From Eubacterium sp. (GTDB taxonomy: Bacteria > Bacillota > Clostridia > Lachnospirales > Lachnospiraceae), in NCBI GenBank assembly GCA_022769325.1, contig JALEKC010000028.1, forward strand, positions 1-48,573: a DNA stretch of 48,573 nt. Direction: 5' to 3'. Shown in pieces: positions 9,713 to 19,362 of this stretch. Under the pieces are notes generated by a model. It worked only from the letters and a program-made list of their open reading frames with translations, was not told the DNA's origin and searched no databases. The translations under genes were made by a program, and so were the position numbers. Position 1 is the first letter of the stretch. Each line of letters opens with the position of its first letter.

Positions 9713-10858
9713 TCATGTCTTAACACATTTTTTCGAAATCTGAAGGACCAATCCAATTTCTGCCAAAAGAAAGATCACACTACTTCCTCCATAACTGATA
9801 AAAGGAAGAGCAATACCGGTAGACGGAATGGAATTGGTCACCACTGCGATATTGGCAATCACCTGGACCGCAATCTGAGCCATAACACCGGTACAAATCA
9901 TACCACTGAACAAATCCGGAGAGCGAACCGCAATATCATAGATTCGCCAGATTAACAGCAAAAACATCAATATAACAATGCCTGCCCCTACAATGCCAAG
10001 TTCCTCGCAAATAATAGCAAATATCATGTCATTGTGGGGTTCCGGGATGAATCCCAGTTTTTGCATGCTCTCTCCCATTCCGGTTCCAAACAGGCCTCCG
10101 GATGCAATGGCATATAACCCCTGTAAAATCTGAAAACCACCGGGATTATTTTCCACATCCAGCCAGATTTGAAAGCGCTTCATTCGGAAAGGGTCTCCAA
10201 ACAAAATGAACAGAGCAACTCCGGCAGCAACGACAAGAATCATCAAAAAATACAATCTTTTGTAACGGGCTGCTACAAAACACATGATAAATACAATGGC
10301 CATCATGACAATGGCAGAACTAAGATTCTCTTTTCCCACAAGTACAATAAGTACTCCCGATGCGAGAAGAATTCGACATGCCCCCTTCATATGACTCACC
10401 ATAGCCGGTGCCATATTGATAAAAGATGCCGTAATCAGCAGCACTGCTATTTTACTAATTTCCGCCGGCTGGATGGATACCGGTCCCACTACAATCCAGC
10501 GCTTTGCTCCGTTAAATTCTTTTCCGATAAAATAAACAGACAATTGCAACAATACGGCACAAAAATAAAGTGCTGTCACAACATGGGTCCGAACTCCCGG
10601 CAATCTCTTAAGCAACACCCGGTAATCAATTCTTGACACAAAAATCATAACTATAATTCCTACGGCAAGATTTATCATCTGCTTTTTTAAGAAATAGGCG
10701 GAATCCTGAAATTTTACCTGTGCCGTATAAGAACTGGAACTATATATCATCAATAATCCGAATCCCAGGAGGCACAACACAATCAAGAGAAGACTATAAT
10801 CAAATGAATGAGTTTCTCTAACAGTCCTTCCGGTCACTTCCTGTTTTCTGTTTTTCAT
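9713..10858 (-). CDS. ftsW: FtsW/RodA/SpoVE-family glycosyltransferase (FtsW)
   Basis: Multi-TM SEDS protein, LLMIYSSSSY, AKRWIVVGPVSIQPAEISKIAV, FISYGGSS; dcw context. Confidence 0.93.
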   Translation of the reverse strand: MKNRKQEVTGRTVRETHSFDYSLLLIVLCLLGFGLLMIYSSSSYTAQVKFQDSAYFLKKQMINLAVGIIVMIFVSRIDYRVLLKRLPGVRTHVVTALYFCAVLLQLSVYFIGKEFNGAKRWIVVGPVSIQPAEISKIAVLLITASFINMAPAMVSHMKGACRILLASGVLIVLVGKENLSSAIVMMAIVFIMCFVAARYKRLYFLMILVVAAGVALFILFGDPFRMKRFQIWLDVENNPGGFQILQGLYAIASGGLFGTGMGESMQKLGFIPEPHNDMIFAIICEELGIVGAGIVILMFLLLIWRIYDIAVRSPDLFSGMICTGVMAQIAVQVIANIAVVTNSIPSTGIALPFISYGGSSVIFLLAEIGLVLQISKKCVKT

Positions 10859-10865
10859 GAATCAA

Positions 10866-12200
10866 TCACTCCAAACTTCTCACATAATCTTTAAACATTG
10901 TTCCCCTTTGTTCGTAAGAATCAAACATATCCCAGCTGGCACATGCCGGCGAAAGCAAAACGGCTTCTCCGCTTTGAGCCAGTTCATAAGCCACTTTTAC
11001 CGCCTCTTCCAAGGAATCCACAAATTTGTAATCGAAAAATCCGCACTCTTTTGCTTCCTCAGCAATACGTTCTTTGGTAGCACCAAGAAGCAAAAGACAT
11101 TTGACTTTTCCATCGAAAGAGCGAATCCAGTCTTTGAAACTGCCTCCTTTGTCATAGCCGCCACCAATAAGAATCGTCGGACGGTCCATAGACATAATTC
11201 CTTTGATTGCCGCATCCGGATTGGTTCCTTTGGAATCATTGTAATATTCCACACCATTTACCGTTGCTACATATTCTACACGGTGCTCTACCGGCTGAAA
11301 ATCCTTCGTCACCCGAATGGCAATTTCATCCGGAACTCCCATTTTTTCAACCATCAAAAGAGCTGCCATGATATTTTCCGCATTATGATCTCCCGGCAAC
11401 CTGGTCTCCTTTTGGTTTAAAAGCACTTTCCCATCTCTGGTGCGAACCAGATTTCCCTGAGAATCTTTGTACATTCCATTATCAATCTTTTGTCGGCTGC
11501 TAAAAAACTCCACCTGACAAGGCAGACGATCTGCTGCTCTGCGAAGTCTTTCATCTTCATAATTTAAAATGCAATACTGGTCCTTCTTTTGATTTTTGGT
11601 GATGGAAAGCTTTGTTTCTTCATATTTTTCCATGGTTCCATGCCGATTGAGATGGTCCGGTGTAATATTTAAAATCGCACTGACTTTCGGACAAAAAGTG
11701 TCTGTACTTTCCAATTGGAAACTGCTGATTTCTGCCACCGTCACCGAATCCTCTGTGGTTTTATCCGCTTCCAGAGTGTAAGGATTTCCAATATTTCCCA
11801 CCACAAAAGTTTTCTCATTATAAGCTTTCATAATTTCGCCAACCAGAGTGGTTGTAGTAGTTTTTCCATTGGTTCCCGTAATCGCCATCACTTCGCCCTT
11901 TTCTACCATGTACCCCAGTTCAATCTCTCCGATAATGGGAATCTTCTTTTCCCGGAAGAAATCTCCAATTTCACCAAAAACCGGCACACCGGGACTAAAC
12001 ACCGCACATTGGACACCTTCCCAGTTTCCCTCTTTAAAATCACCGGATATCTTCCTCTCTGCATCAATATCCGTATCCTTTACATCCAGTTTTTGATCAT
12101 ATATCACTCGTTTGGCACCAAGTTTTTTCAGCAATTCAAGTGCTGCTTTTCCGCTTTTTCCATAACCAATCACGGCTACCAGTTTTCCTGAAATATTCAT
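10866..12200 (-). CDS. murD: UDP-N-acetylmuramoylalanine--D-glutamate ligase
   Basis: AVIGYGKSGKAALELL, GTNGKTTTTTLVGEI, NDSKGTNPDAAIKGI, LLSPACASWDMFDSYEQRG. Confidence 0.96.
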   Translation of the reverse strand: MNISGKLVAVIGYGKSGKAALELLKKLGAKRVIYDQKLDVKDTDIDAERKISGDFKEGNWEGVQCAVFSPGVPVFGEIGDFFREKKIPIIGEIELGYMVEKGEVMAITGTNGKTTTTTLVGEIMKAYNEKTFVVGNIGNPYTLEADKTTEDSVTVAEISSFQLESTDTFCPKVSAILNITPDHLNRHGTMEKYEETKLSITKNQKKDQYCILNYEDERLRRAADRLPCQVEFFSSRQKIDNGMYKDSQGNLVRTRDGKVLLNQKETRLPGDHNAENIMAALLMVEKMGVPDEIAIRVTKDFQPVEHRVEYVATVNGVEYYNDSKGTNPDAAIKGIMSMDRPTILIGGGYDKGGSFKDWIRSFDGKVKCLLLLGATKERIAEEAKECGFFDYKFVDSLEEAVKVAYELAQSGEAVLLSPACASWDMFDSYEQRGTMFKDYVRSLE

Positions 12201-12224
12201 TATTTTCTCTCCATTTCTGTGTTG

Positions 12225-13187
12225 TTATAATGCCATCAATCCAACGAGACACAAAATGGCGGTAATAATACTAAAGGCAGCTACCACCTGTGTCTCCGAA
12301 AATCCCGACAATTCAAAATGATGGTGAATCGGAGCCATCTTAAAGATACGTTTTCCATGTGTCAATTTAAAATATCCAACCTGAATAATAACAGACAATA
12401 CTTCCACCAGATAAATCAGTCCCACAATGACAATAAATAATGGCATATGAAGCATCAGCGCAATGGAAGCCACAAAGCCACCAAGGGCCAAAGATCCGGT
12501 ATCTCCCATAAATACTCGGGCCGGATAGGTATTGAACAGCAAAAATCCCAAAAGACTTCCCACAACGGCTCCTGTAATAGGAGTCATAGCCGGCTCAATA
12601 GCCAGTGCTGCAATGGTGAAAAAGGTACCCACAATGGCTGTCACACCGGAAGCAAGCCCATCCAGACCATCGGTAAAATTCACACCATTTACGGTTCCCA
12701 GCACAACGATAAATACAAAAATTACAAATAACCAATCCGGCATTGTAAAGGATGCATCCATAAACGGAATACGAATCGTAGCAGTCATATGTGCGACATT
12801 GTAATAATAATACAAAAAAATCGCTGTCACCAAAAATTGACCACACATTTTCTGCAATGGTTTCAATCCCAGCGAACGCTTCATAACCACTTTGATATAG
12901 TCATCCAAAAATCCGATAATTCCAAATCCCAATGTCATAAATAGTATCGGAATCAATTCGGAATTACTTCTTATGTATAACAAAGAGGTAAGAAGTATCG
13001 ACACCAGAATGATAAGGCCGCCCATCGTCGGTGTCCCCGCCTTTTTCAGATGGGTCTGTGGTCCGTCATCTCGAACAAACTGTCCAAACTTTAACTTTCG
13101 CAAAAATGGAATAATAATCGGACATAAAATCACACTTATTCCAAAAGAAATCACAACCGGCATCAATATACTCAAATTTAAATTCAC
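12225..13187 (-). CDS. mraY: Phospho-N-acetylmuramoyl-pentapeptide-transferase
   Basis: KKAGTPTMGGL, GFLDDYIKV, NFTDGLDGLASG, VFMGDTGSLALGG, APIHHHFELSG. Confidence 0.97.
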   Translation of the reverse strand: MNLNLSILMPVVISFGISVILCPIIIPFLRKLKFGQFVRDDGPQTHLKKAGTPTMGGLIILVSILLTSLLYIRSNSELIPILFMTLGFGIIGFLDDYIKVVMKRSLGLKPLQKMCGQFLVTAIFLYYYYNVAHMTATIRIPFMDASFTMPDWLFVIFVFIVVLGTVNGVNFTDGLDGLASGVTAIVGTFFTIAALAIEPAMTPITGAVVGSLLGFLLFNTYPARVFMGDTGSLALGGFVASIALMLHMPLFIVIVGLIYLVEVLSVIIQVGYFKLTHGKRIFKMAPIHHHFELSGFSETQVVAAFSIITAILCLVGLMAL

Positions 13188-13270
13188 TTTTCACACCTCA
13201 TTTTATCGTTTTTATTTGCTTAGCAATAAATATTGTAACCCATTATGCCCATAACCGCAAGGTTTTCTTA

Positions 13271-15010
13271 TCACTCTTTTAAGAGATATGGCAAAATATT
13301 GGTATACAAAGTCGAAATTGCCGGAGCGGCAATGACTCCTCCATAATATAACCCCTGTGGCTCATCGATGCGAACCATGGCAATTACCTGCGGATTGTCC
13401 ACTGGCGAAAATCCGATACAGGAGGCAATGTACTTACCATTTCCCCTTGGAAGTTTCTGGCTTGTTCCCGTCTTTCCACCAACCAGATATCCTTCCACTC
13501 CTGCCTTTTTTCCTCCTCCTTCCGTAACCACCTTTTGAAGTGCTTTCCGGATTTCTTCCGAAATCGATTTCTCTAAAACGCGTTCCGAAGAAGAATAAGA
13601 CAATTTTTTCATCGTCTTTTTATCACTGCTTACCGCATACATTCCAAAATGAGGTACAATTTTCTCGCCTCCATTGATAATCATACTAATGGAAGTAAGC
13701 ATGCGAATGGGGGAAAGCTGAAATGACTGGCCAAAAGACATGGTTGCCAATTCTACTGCACCCACATTTTCTTGTTTATGCATAATTGTAGATGCTTCTC
13801 CCGGCACGTCAATTCCGGTTTTCTCAAGAATCCCGAATTTTTTCATTTTTTCAAACATATGAGAAGTGCCGACTCTTGCACCTACTTCCATAAAAACGGG
13901 GTTACAGGAATTCATAATCCCCTGTTCAAAGGTTTCTGCTCCATGACCGGTAGTTTTATGGCACCGTATTCTCTGGTCTTCCACTATTTTGTACCCAGGG
14001 CAGGAAAAAGTGTCTGTCATCTTTACCACGCCCAGGTCCAGCGCCGCAGCCGCCGTCACCACCTTAAACGTGGAACCCGGCTCGTAAGTATCACTGACTG
14101 CAAGATTTCTCCAACGGGAATTTAATATTTCCATTTTTTCTTTTTGACTTTTTGTTTGCGCTTCCGGTTCCAATTCATACGGATGGTTCAAATCGAACTC
14201 CGGGGCATTTACCATGGCATATATCTCACCATTTTGCGGATTCATAATAATAATTTCCACGGTTTTGGCTTGTTTTTGCTCAAGCAACGTATTGGCCACC
14301 TGGGTTGCATACTCCATAACATTTAAATCCAAGCTTGTAGTCAGGTCCCAACCCGCCACCGGTTCTCTACGGTCTTCCGCACCATTGCGAATTTCCACAC
14401 CGCCGGCAGTTGCCATGGTCAAAATAGAGCCATCCAATCCTTTCAACAGAGACTCGTAGGAAACTTCCAATCCTATAATTCCCTGGTTATCTCCTCCGGT
14501 AAATCCCAATACTTTTGACCCCAATGTTCCATATTCATAATATCTTTTATAGTCTTCATCAACCGTGACTCCTGCTAATTTATAACTGCGAATCCGGTCC
14601 GAAATCTCCTTATCCACATTGGATTTGATTTTTTCACGAGAAGAAACTTTTTCCACTTTTTTTCGCAATTCTTCTTCCTTCATTCCCAACTCTTTGGAAA
14701 GAACAGAAATCACTTTTTCCGGCTCTTTCACCTGACTGTGAATAACCGAAATAGTGGATACAGAGACATTACCCGCAAGCACATTTCCATTTCGGTCCAG
14801 GATTTTTCCACGCTCTGCTTTTATGGTACGTTCTCTCTCATGAAGTTCTTTTGCCTTCACTCCATAATAATCCGCTTTGGTAAGCATCAGATATCCCAGT
14901 CGTACCATCAAAATGGTTGCAACCAGGGTACATACAAAAAATACCAAAAACAAACTTTGCCTTTGGTATGTTTTGTGCCCCACAAGCATTCTGCCTCCAT
15001 TCCAAAGCAT
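13271..15010 (-). CDS. Class B penicillin-binding protein (second of tandem pair, FtsI/SpoVD-like, no PASTA domain)
   Basis: SxxK YEPGSTFKVVT, SxN MNSCNPVF, KTG GGKTGTSQK; N-terminal TM. Confidence 0.93.
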   Translation of the reverse strand: MLWNGGRMLVGHKTYQRQSLFLVFFVCTLVATILMVRLGYLMLTKADYYGVKAKELHERERTIKAERGKILDRNGNVLAGNVSVSTISVIHSQVKEPEKVISVLSKELGMKEEELRKKVEKVSSREKIKSNVDKEISDRIRSYKLAGVTVDEDYKRYYEYGTLGSKVLGFTGGDNQGIIGLEVSYESLLKGLDGSILTMATAGGVEIRNGAEDRREPVAGWDLTTSLDLNVMEYATQVANTLLEQKQAKTVEIIIMNPQNGEIYAMVNAPEFDLNHPYELEPEAQTKSQKEKMEILNSRWRNLAVSDTYEPGSTFKVVTAAAALDLGVVKMTDTFSCPGYKIVEDQRIRCHKTTGHGAETFEQGIMNSCNPVFMEVGARVGTSHMFEKMKKFGILEKTGIDVPGEASTIMHKQENVGAVELATMSFGQSFQLSPIRMLTSISMIINGGEKIVPHFGMYAVSSDKKTMKKLSYSSSERVLEKSISEEIRKALQKVVTEGGGKKAGVEGYLVGGKTGTSQKLPRGNGKYIASCIGFSPVDNPQVIAMVRIDEPQGLYYGGVIAAPAISTLYTNILPYLLKE

Positions 15011-15067
15011 TCGCTTCTGAAATAAATATCTCTAATAGTCTATTCGCAGGCAGTAAAATTATTCCCA

Positions 15068-17011
15068 TTACTGCTCATCACCTGCATTGTCCTCGCTATC
15101 TGCATTGCCCTCGCCATCTGCATTGTCTGTATTTCCAGCGCTTTCACCTTCGGTCTCCTTCTTTTCATTTCCTGATTCCGCGGTGGTCTCTTCCTGGCTC
15201 TGGTCTGCATAAATACCTAAAAACGGAAGAATTTTTTTCATGATTTTCGAAGCAAATTCCGTCGCATAGGTACTATGTGCCTGATCTTCCACATTTGGTT
15301 CATCAATAATGACATAAACCACAGCTTCCGGATTTTCTGCCGGCACACAGCCCAAAAAAGAAACCAGATATTTGCGCTCCGTCACCGGACGCTTCTGGGC
15401 AGTTCCTGTCTTTCCCCCGATGGAATAGCCTTTTACACCAGCCGGTGCTGCTGTTCCGTCTTCCACAGTAGCTTTCATATATTTGCGGATTAATTTGCTT
15501 GTTTTTTCAGAAACGGTCTTTTTTACAACTGTTGGTTCAACTTTTTTGACGATGGCACCATTTTCATTTTGTACTTCTTTTACAATGTGCGGCTCATAAT
15601 AATCTCCACCGTTGACAAGAGAACTAAATCCGGCTGTCATCTGTACCATGGTAACCGTCTGGGTCTGTCCAAAACTGCTTGTTGCTAATTCTACGGGATT
15701 CAACTCGTCTTCTTTGTGAATCAATCCTGCCGTCTCTCCCGGCAAATCTATTCCGGTCTTTTGACCAAATCCAAAGATTTGATTGTATTTGCTAAAATTA
15801 GCACGACCTAATTTCTCCCCAATTGCCATCAAGGCACTGTTACAGGATTCCATCAAACTGGTTTGCAGAGAAATACTGCCATGTCCGGAACGATTGGAAC
15901 ATCGAATTCTCACTCCGGAAACCGTAAGCCCTCCATCACAAGGGAAATAGTCGGAATCTTTCACAACTCCCTCGTCCAAAGCGGCAGCTACCGTAAAGGG
16001 CTTAAATGTGGAACCCGGCTCATAAGCAGAAGAAATACAAAAATTGGACCACATTGACATCAATGCTTCACTTTTTGTCTTTTCATCCATTGCCTGAATC
16101 TGTTCCTGGGTATACATGGAAGTCAATTCTCTTGGTTCATTGAGATTGTAGGAATTTTTGGATGCCATGGCAAGAATCTCTCCATTGTTGGGATTCATTA
16201 CCATCACAGAAATGTTTTTGGCTCCTACATCCTCATTATATTTTTTAATCTGTTTTTCGATGAGGCGCTGCACATTGGCATCAATAGTAAGCACCACATT
16301 ATTTCCATTGGTTGCTTTTTTTACCGTCCGCTGGAAATCCATATTGGCATCAAAGTAGCCGTATTCACGTCCCGTTTTCCCATTTAACACCTCATTATAA
16401 CTTCCCTCAACACCATAGGTTCCCTGCTCTTCTGACGAAGTGAATCCCACAATATTGCAGGCAATCTCATTGAGGGGATAGTTTCTTGTATAAGTTTCTT
16501 CGAACCAAACTCCTTTTACTTTATCATTGGTTTCCATTTCTTTCTTAAAGCCCTGTATCTGCTGGGATGTCAGTTCTTTTAATCCCTCCACATGCTGATA
16601 CATAGAGTTTGGATTTTCTTCTATTATTTTTTCAATCACACTGGTATCAAAGGCAAAATAAGCGGCAATCTGAGTAAGGGTTTCCTTGCGGATATCTTCT
16701 TGTGTCGCTAATTTTCTGGCCTCAATAATCAAGTTAAATTTCCGAACGCTTTGGGCTAGAATGGTATCGTTGCGATCTTTGATTGCCCCTCTTCGATAAT
16801 TCAGTACGGCATTGGTATAAGATTGCTGCGCAAGTACTTTTTTCCTATAAGTATCTCCTTTGTTTTTATTCAATCGGCAAATATTAATCATCAATGCCGA
16901 AAAAAGAAGAAATACGCTGACAAGGATAAAAAAGAGTCCAACCACCATTCTATGATTGAATTTTTTTGTTCGTTTTTTTCGTATTCTGCGTCGTCTTATT
17001 CGGGTACTCAT
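15068..17011 (-). CDS. Class B penicillin-binding protein (first of tandem pair, FtsI-like) with acidic repeat tail
   Basis: SxxK YEPGSTFKPFT, SxN ESCNSAL, KTG GGKTGTAQK; ends NTDNADGEGNADSEDNAGDEQ. Confidence 0.94.
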   Translation of the reverse strand: MSTRIRRRRIRKKRTKKFNHRMVVGLFFILVSVFLLFSALMINICRLNKNKGDTYRKKVLAQQSYTNAVLNYRRGAIKDRNDTILAQSVRKFNLIIEARKLATQEDIRKETLTQIAAYFAFDTSVIEKIIEENPNSMYQHVEGLKELTSQQIQGFKKEMETNDKVKGVWFEETYTRNYPLNEIACNIVGFTSSEEQGTYGVEGSYNEVLNGKTGREYGYFDANMDFQRTVKKATNGNNVVLTIDANVQRLIEKQIKKYNEDVGAKNISVMVMNPNNGEILAMASKNSYNLNEPRELTSMYTQEQIQAMDEKTKSEALMSMWSNFCISSAYEPGSTFKPFTVAAALDEGVVKDSDYFPCDGGLTVSGVRIRCSNRSGHGSISLQTSLMESCNSALMAIGEKLGRANFSKYNQIFGFGQKTGIDLPGETAGLIHKEDELNPVELATSSFGQTQTVTMVQMTAGFSSLVNGGDYYEPHIVKEVQNENGAIVKKVEPTVVKKTVSEKTSKLIRKYMKATVEDGTAAPAGVKGYSIGGKTGTAQKRPVTERKYLVSFLGCVPAENPEAVVYVIIDEPNVEDQAHSTYATEFASKIMKKILPFLGIYADQSQEETTAESGNEKKETEGESAGNTDNADGEGNADSEDNAGDEQ

Positions 17012-17039
17012 TTATCTTCCCTTCTTCCAAGCCAATGCT

Positions 17040-17501
17040 TTATTTTTGATGCAGACGTACCTGCGTACTTTTCTTACTCTCATAAGTATAAATCTGGCTC
17101 TGTTTTGCCGGCTTCATCCCAAGTTCTTTTGTTGCTTTTTTGTAAACAGCAGACAAGTCCAGATTTTCCTCCAAAGCCTGTGCCGCATTGGAATTATCTT
17201 TTTCCATCTCCATTACTTCACTCTCTAAGCTCACTACTTTTTTGCTGAGCAATGTTTTTTGAGACTGCATCTGAATATAAGAATAACAAATTCCAAATGC
17301 AATAGCAAAGGTAAGGGCAATCAACAGAACTGCCACTTTATCCACTCTTTGTTTTGGCTGCGGTCTTGCCACCGGTCTTTTCTGTGGGCGACGTTCCTCT
17401 TCTCGCTCCGGACGTCTCTGTGGAGTAGCATATAATTTTTCTGCTTCCGTACCATAAACATATCTTGTCTTTGCTGCCATCATAATCCTCCTATTTTTCA
17501 C
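17040..17501 (-). CDS. ftsL: FtsL-like cell division protein
   Basis: Small bitopic protein (one [25 protein letters not shown]) with coiled-coil between rsmH and pbp; positional identification. Confidence 0.75.
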   Translation of the reverse strand: MKNRRIMMAAKTRYVYGTEAEKLYATPQRRPEREEERRPQKRPVARPQPKQRVDKVAVLLIALTFAIAFGICYSYIQMQSQKTLLSKKVVSLESEVMEMEKDNSNAAQALEENLDLSAVYKKATKELGMKPAKQSQIYTYESKKSTQVRLHQK

Positions 17502-18436
17502 TCTCTTCGTTCAAAGATTCTTAGTTTTGCACTTTTTGAACGAGAATTTATGCTTAATTCTTCCTCCCCCGGAAGAATCGGTTTTCTTGTTATCACTTTC
17601 CCTTTTGGTTTTTTACCACAAATGCAGACCGGGAAATCTGGTGGGCATGTACAAGGATTTTCCATTTGTCGGAAAAAGTTTTTTACAATCCGGTCTTCCA
17701 AAGAATGGAAGGTTATGATACACAATCTGCCTCCCGGATTCAGTAAATCCACCATATCTTCCAATGCTTCCTGCAAAACATCCAGTTCCTGGTTGAGTTC
17801 AATCCGAATGGCCTGAAAAGTTCGTTTGGCAGGATGCCCTTTCCCATTTTTGGCTTTTGCCGGCATGGAGGCGCGAATGATATCAACCAGTTGACCTGTG
17901 GTTTCAATCTCGCTCTCCTGACGCCTTTTGCAAATGTTGTGTGCGATGCTTTTGGCATAACGCTCTTCCCCATAGTTCTTTATAATCTCAAAAAGTTTTT
18001 CTTCCGGATAACAATTGACCAAATCTTTCGCCGTAAAATCCCGACTCTGATCCATCCTCATATCAAGAGGTGCATCTGCCATATAGGAAAAACCGCGTTC
18101 TTTTGTATCCAATTGATAGGAAGAAACTCCTAAATCCAAAAGTATTCCATCTACTTTTTCAAGCTGTAAATCCCTTATAACGTGCTTTATGTTGACGTAA
18201 TTGCTTCTTACCAGATGTATCCGCTGCTGAAATGGTTCCAATCGTTTCGAAGAAGCTTGAATAGCCGCTTCATCTTGGTCGATTCCAATAAATTGGCCTT
18301 TTTTAGACAATTTTTCGCATACATAATAAGCATGTCCGGCGCCTCCCAGTGTTCCATCTACATAAATGCCATCTTTTTTTATTGCTAACCCTTCGATGCA
18401 TTCTTTAAGCAATACAGATACATGATTAAATTCCAT
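17498..18436 (-). CDS. rsmH: 16S rRNA (cytosine(1402)-N4)-methyltransferase
   Basis: [58 protein letters not shown]. Confidence 0.97.
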   Translation of the reverse strand: MEFNHVSVLLKECIEGLAIKKDGIYVDGTLGGAGHAYYVCEKLSKKGQFIGIDQDEAAIQASSKRLEPFQQRIHLVRSNYVNIKHVIRDLQLEKVDGILLDLGVSSYQLDTKERGFSYMADAPLDMRMDQSRDFTAKDLVNCYPEEKLFEIIKNYGEERYAKSIAHNICKRRQESEIETTGQLVDIIRASMPAKAKNGKGHPAKRTFQAIRIELNQELDVLQEALEDMVDLLNPGGRLCIITFHSLEDRIVKNFFRQMENPCTCPPDFPVCICGKKPKGKVITRKPILPGEEELSINSRSKSAKLRIFERRE

Positions 18437-18469
18437 CCCCTTTGTACCCCCTTCTATAATATTGTCTGA

Positions 18470-18898
18470 TTAGAAGGAAAGTCCCAAATCCGACATATGT
18501 TCTGCAATATCATCTACATTTTCAAAATCATCATTTTCTGCCCAGCGCTCTTTGCTCCAGATTTCCACCTTGCCCATCACACCGACGAAAACAATATCTT
18601 TTTCCAATCCTGCTTTTTCCCTTAGGTTTGCCGGAATCAACGTTCTTCCTTGCTTGTCCAGTTCACAAGAAGCAGCACCCGCCATAAAATAACGTTGCAA
18701 TTTACGTGCTTCTTTGCTTCCCGGAAGTTCCTGCAATTGTTTTACGAAGTTTTCCCAGTCTGTCTGTGGGTATACGAACAGGCATCCGTCAAGACCAAGT
18801 GTCACAACAAAAGAATCCCCCAGTTCTTCACGGAACTTTGCGGGAACAATCACTCTTCCTTTTGCATCGATACTATGATCGTATGTACCCATAAACAT
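18470..18898 (-). CDS. mraZ: Transcriptional regulator MraZ
   Basis: MFMGTYDHSIDAKGRVIVPAKFREELGDSFVVTLGLDGCLFVYP; first gene of the dcw cluster. Confidence 0.97.
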   Translation of the reverse strand: MFMGTYDHSIDAKGRVIVPAKFREELGDSFVVTLGLDGCLFVYPQTDWENFVKQLQELPGSKEARKLQRYFMAGAASCELDKQGRTLIPANLREKAGLEKDIVFVGVMGKVEIWSKERWAENDDFENVDDIAEHMSDLGLSF

Positions 18899-18957
18899 CA
18901 GACTTCACCAACTTCCCTCTGGATCTGTGGTTTCTCTTTTTTACCGAGGCGGGTTGT

Positions 18958-18999
18958 GAGACTCGAGAGAATGAAAGTTGAAGCAACTCTACGAGTCTC
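18958..18999 (-). promoter_or_regulatory. Stem-loop in mraZ 5' leader
   Basis: GAGACTCG...CGAGTCTC outer 8-bp stem, with nested AGTTG-aag-CAACT. Confidence 0.5.
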
Positions 19000-19010
19000 T
19001 GCCCTGCCCT

Positions 19011-19069
19011 CCACTTTATACCACTTTTCTCCACTTTGCTCCACTTTTACTCAAATTTTACCCCACTTT
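19011..19069 (-). promoter_or_regulatory. MraZ-box-like direct repeat array (AAAGTGG x5)
   Basis: Plus-strand CCACTTT at 19011, 19021, 19031 and 19041 (exact 10-bp period), plus a fifth at 19063 inside the promoter spacer. Confidence 0.8.
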
Positions 19070-19083
19070 TGGGATAAAATCAA
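19055..19083 (-). promoter_or_regulatory. Sigma70-type promoter of mraZ/dcw operon
   Basis: Minus strand TTGATT (19083-19078), 17-bp spacer, TAAAAT (19060-19055). Confidence 0.65.
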
Positions 19084-19168
19084 GCATTTTTTTGACACAT
19101 TCCCTTGGAAAGCCCTTATTTTTCGGCATCTTTTTTCTCTTTTCTCCCCATATATTGTTGTATTATTC

Positions 19169-19213
19169 AAAAAAGGCACCGCATCTATACAAGATATGGT
19201 GCCTGAATTTTTT
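19169..19213. terminator. Bidirectional intrinsic-terminator-like hairpin
   Basis: GGCACCgcATCTatacaAGATatGGTGCC (19175-19203) flanked by A6 on the left and a T-rich run (ATTTTTTT) on the right. Confidence 0.6.
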
Positions 19214-19307
19214 TAATTTTTTTATGGAAATTTATACCTTTTTTAATGTTTTTCTCTGTAGTGGGGCGAGCGGGGGACTTAGATGCTTGAGGGCGGCTTG
19301 GGGATAA

Positions 19308-19334
19308 GTTCCCAGCGAGCGCGGGCTCGGGAAC
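19308..19334. repeat. GC-rich inverted repeat
   Basis: GTTCC-cag-CGAGC-gcgg-GCTCGGGAAC; 10 bp pairing with 3-nt bulge. Confidence 0.6.
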
Positions 19335-19360
19335 TTGAGGGGATTGGGGGGATTGGGGGG
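19329..19360 (+). other. Putative G-quadruplex motif
   Basis: GGG-AACTTGA-GGGG-ATT-GGGGGG-ATT-GGGGGG, fits G3+N1-7 consensus. Confidence 0.6.
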
Positions 19361-19362
19361 AG

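Noticed and set aside
10169-10636. 155-aa plus-strand ORF antisense to ftsW
   Set aside because: Composition is the mirror of a hydrophobic gene; no recognisable domain or ribosome-binding site; ftsW is clearly real.
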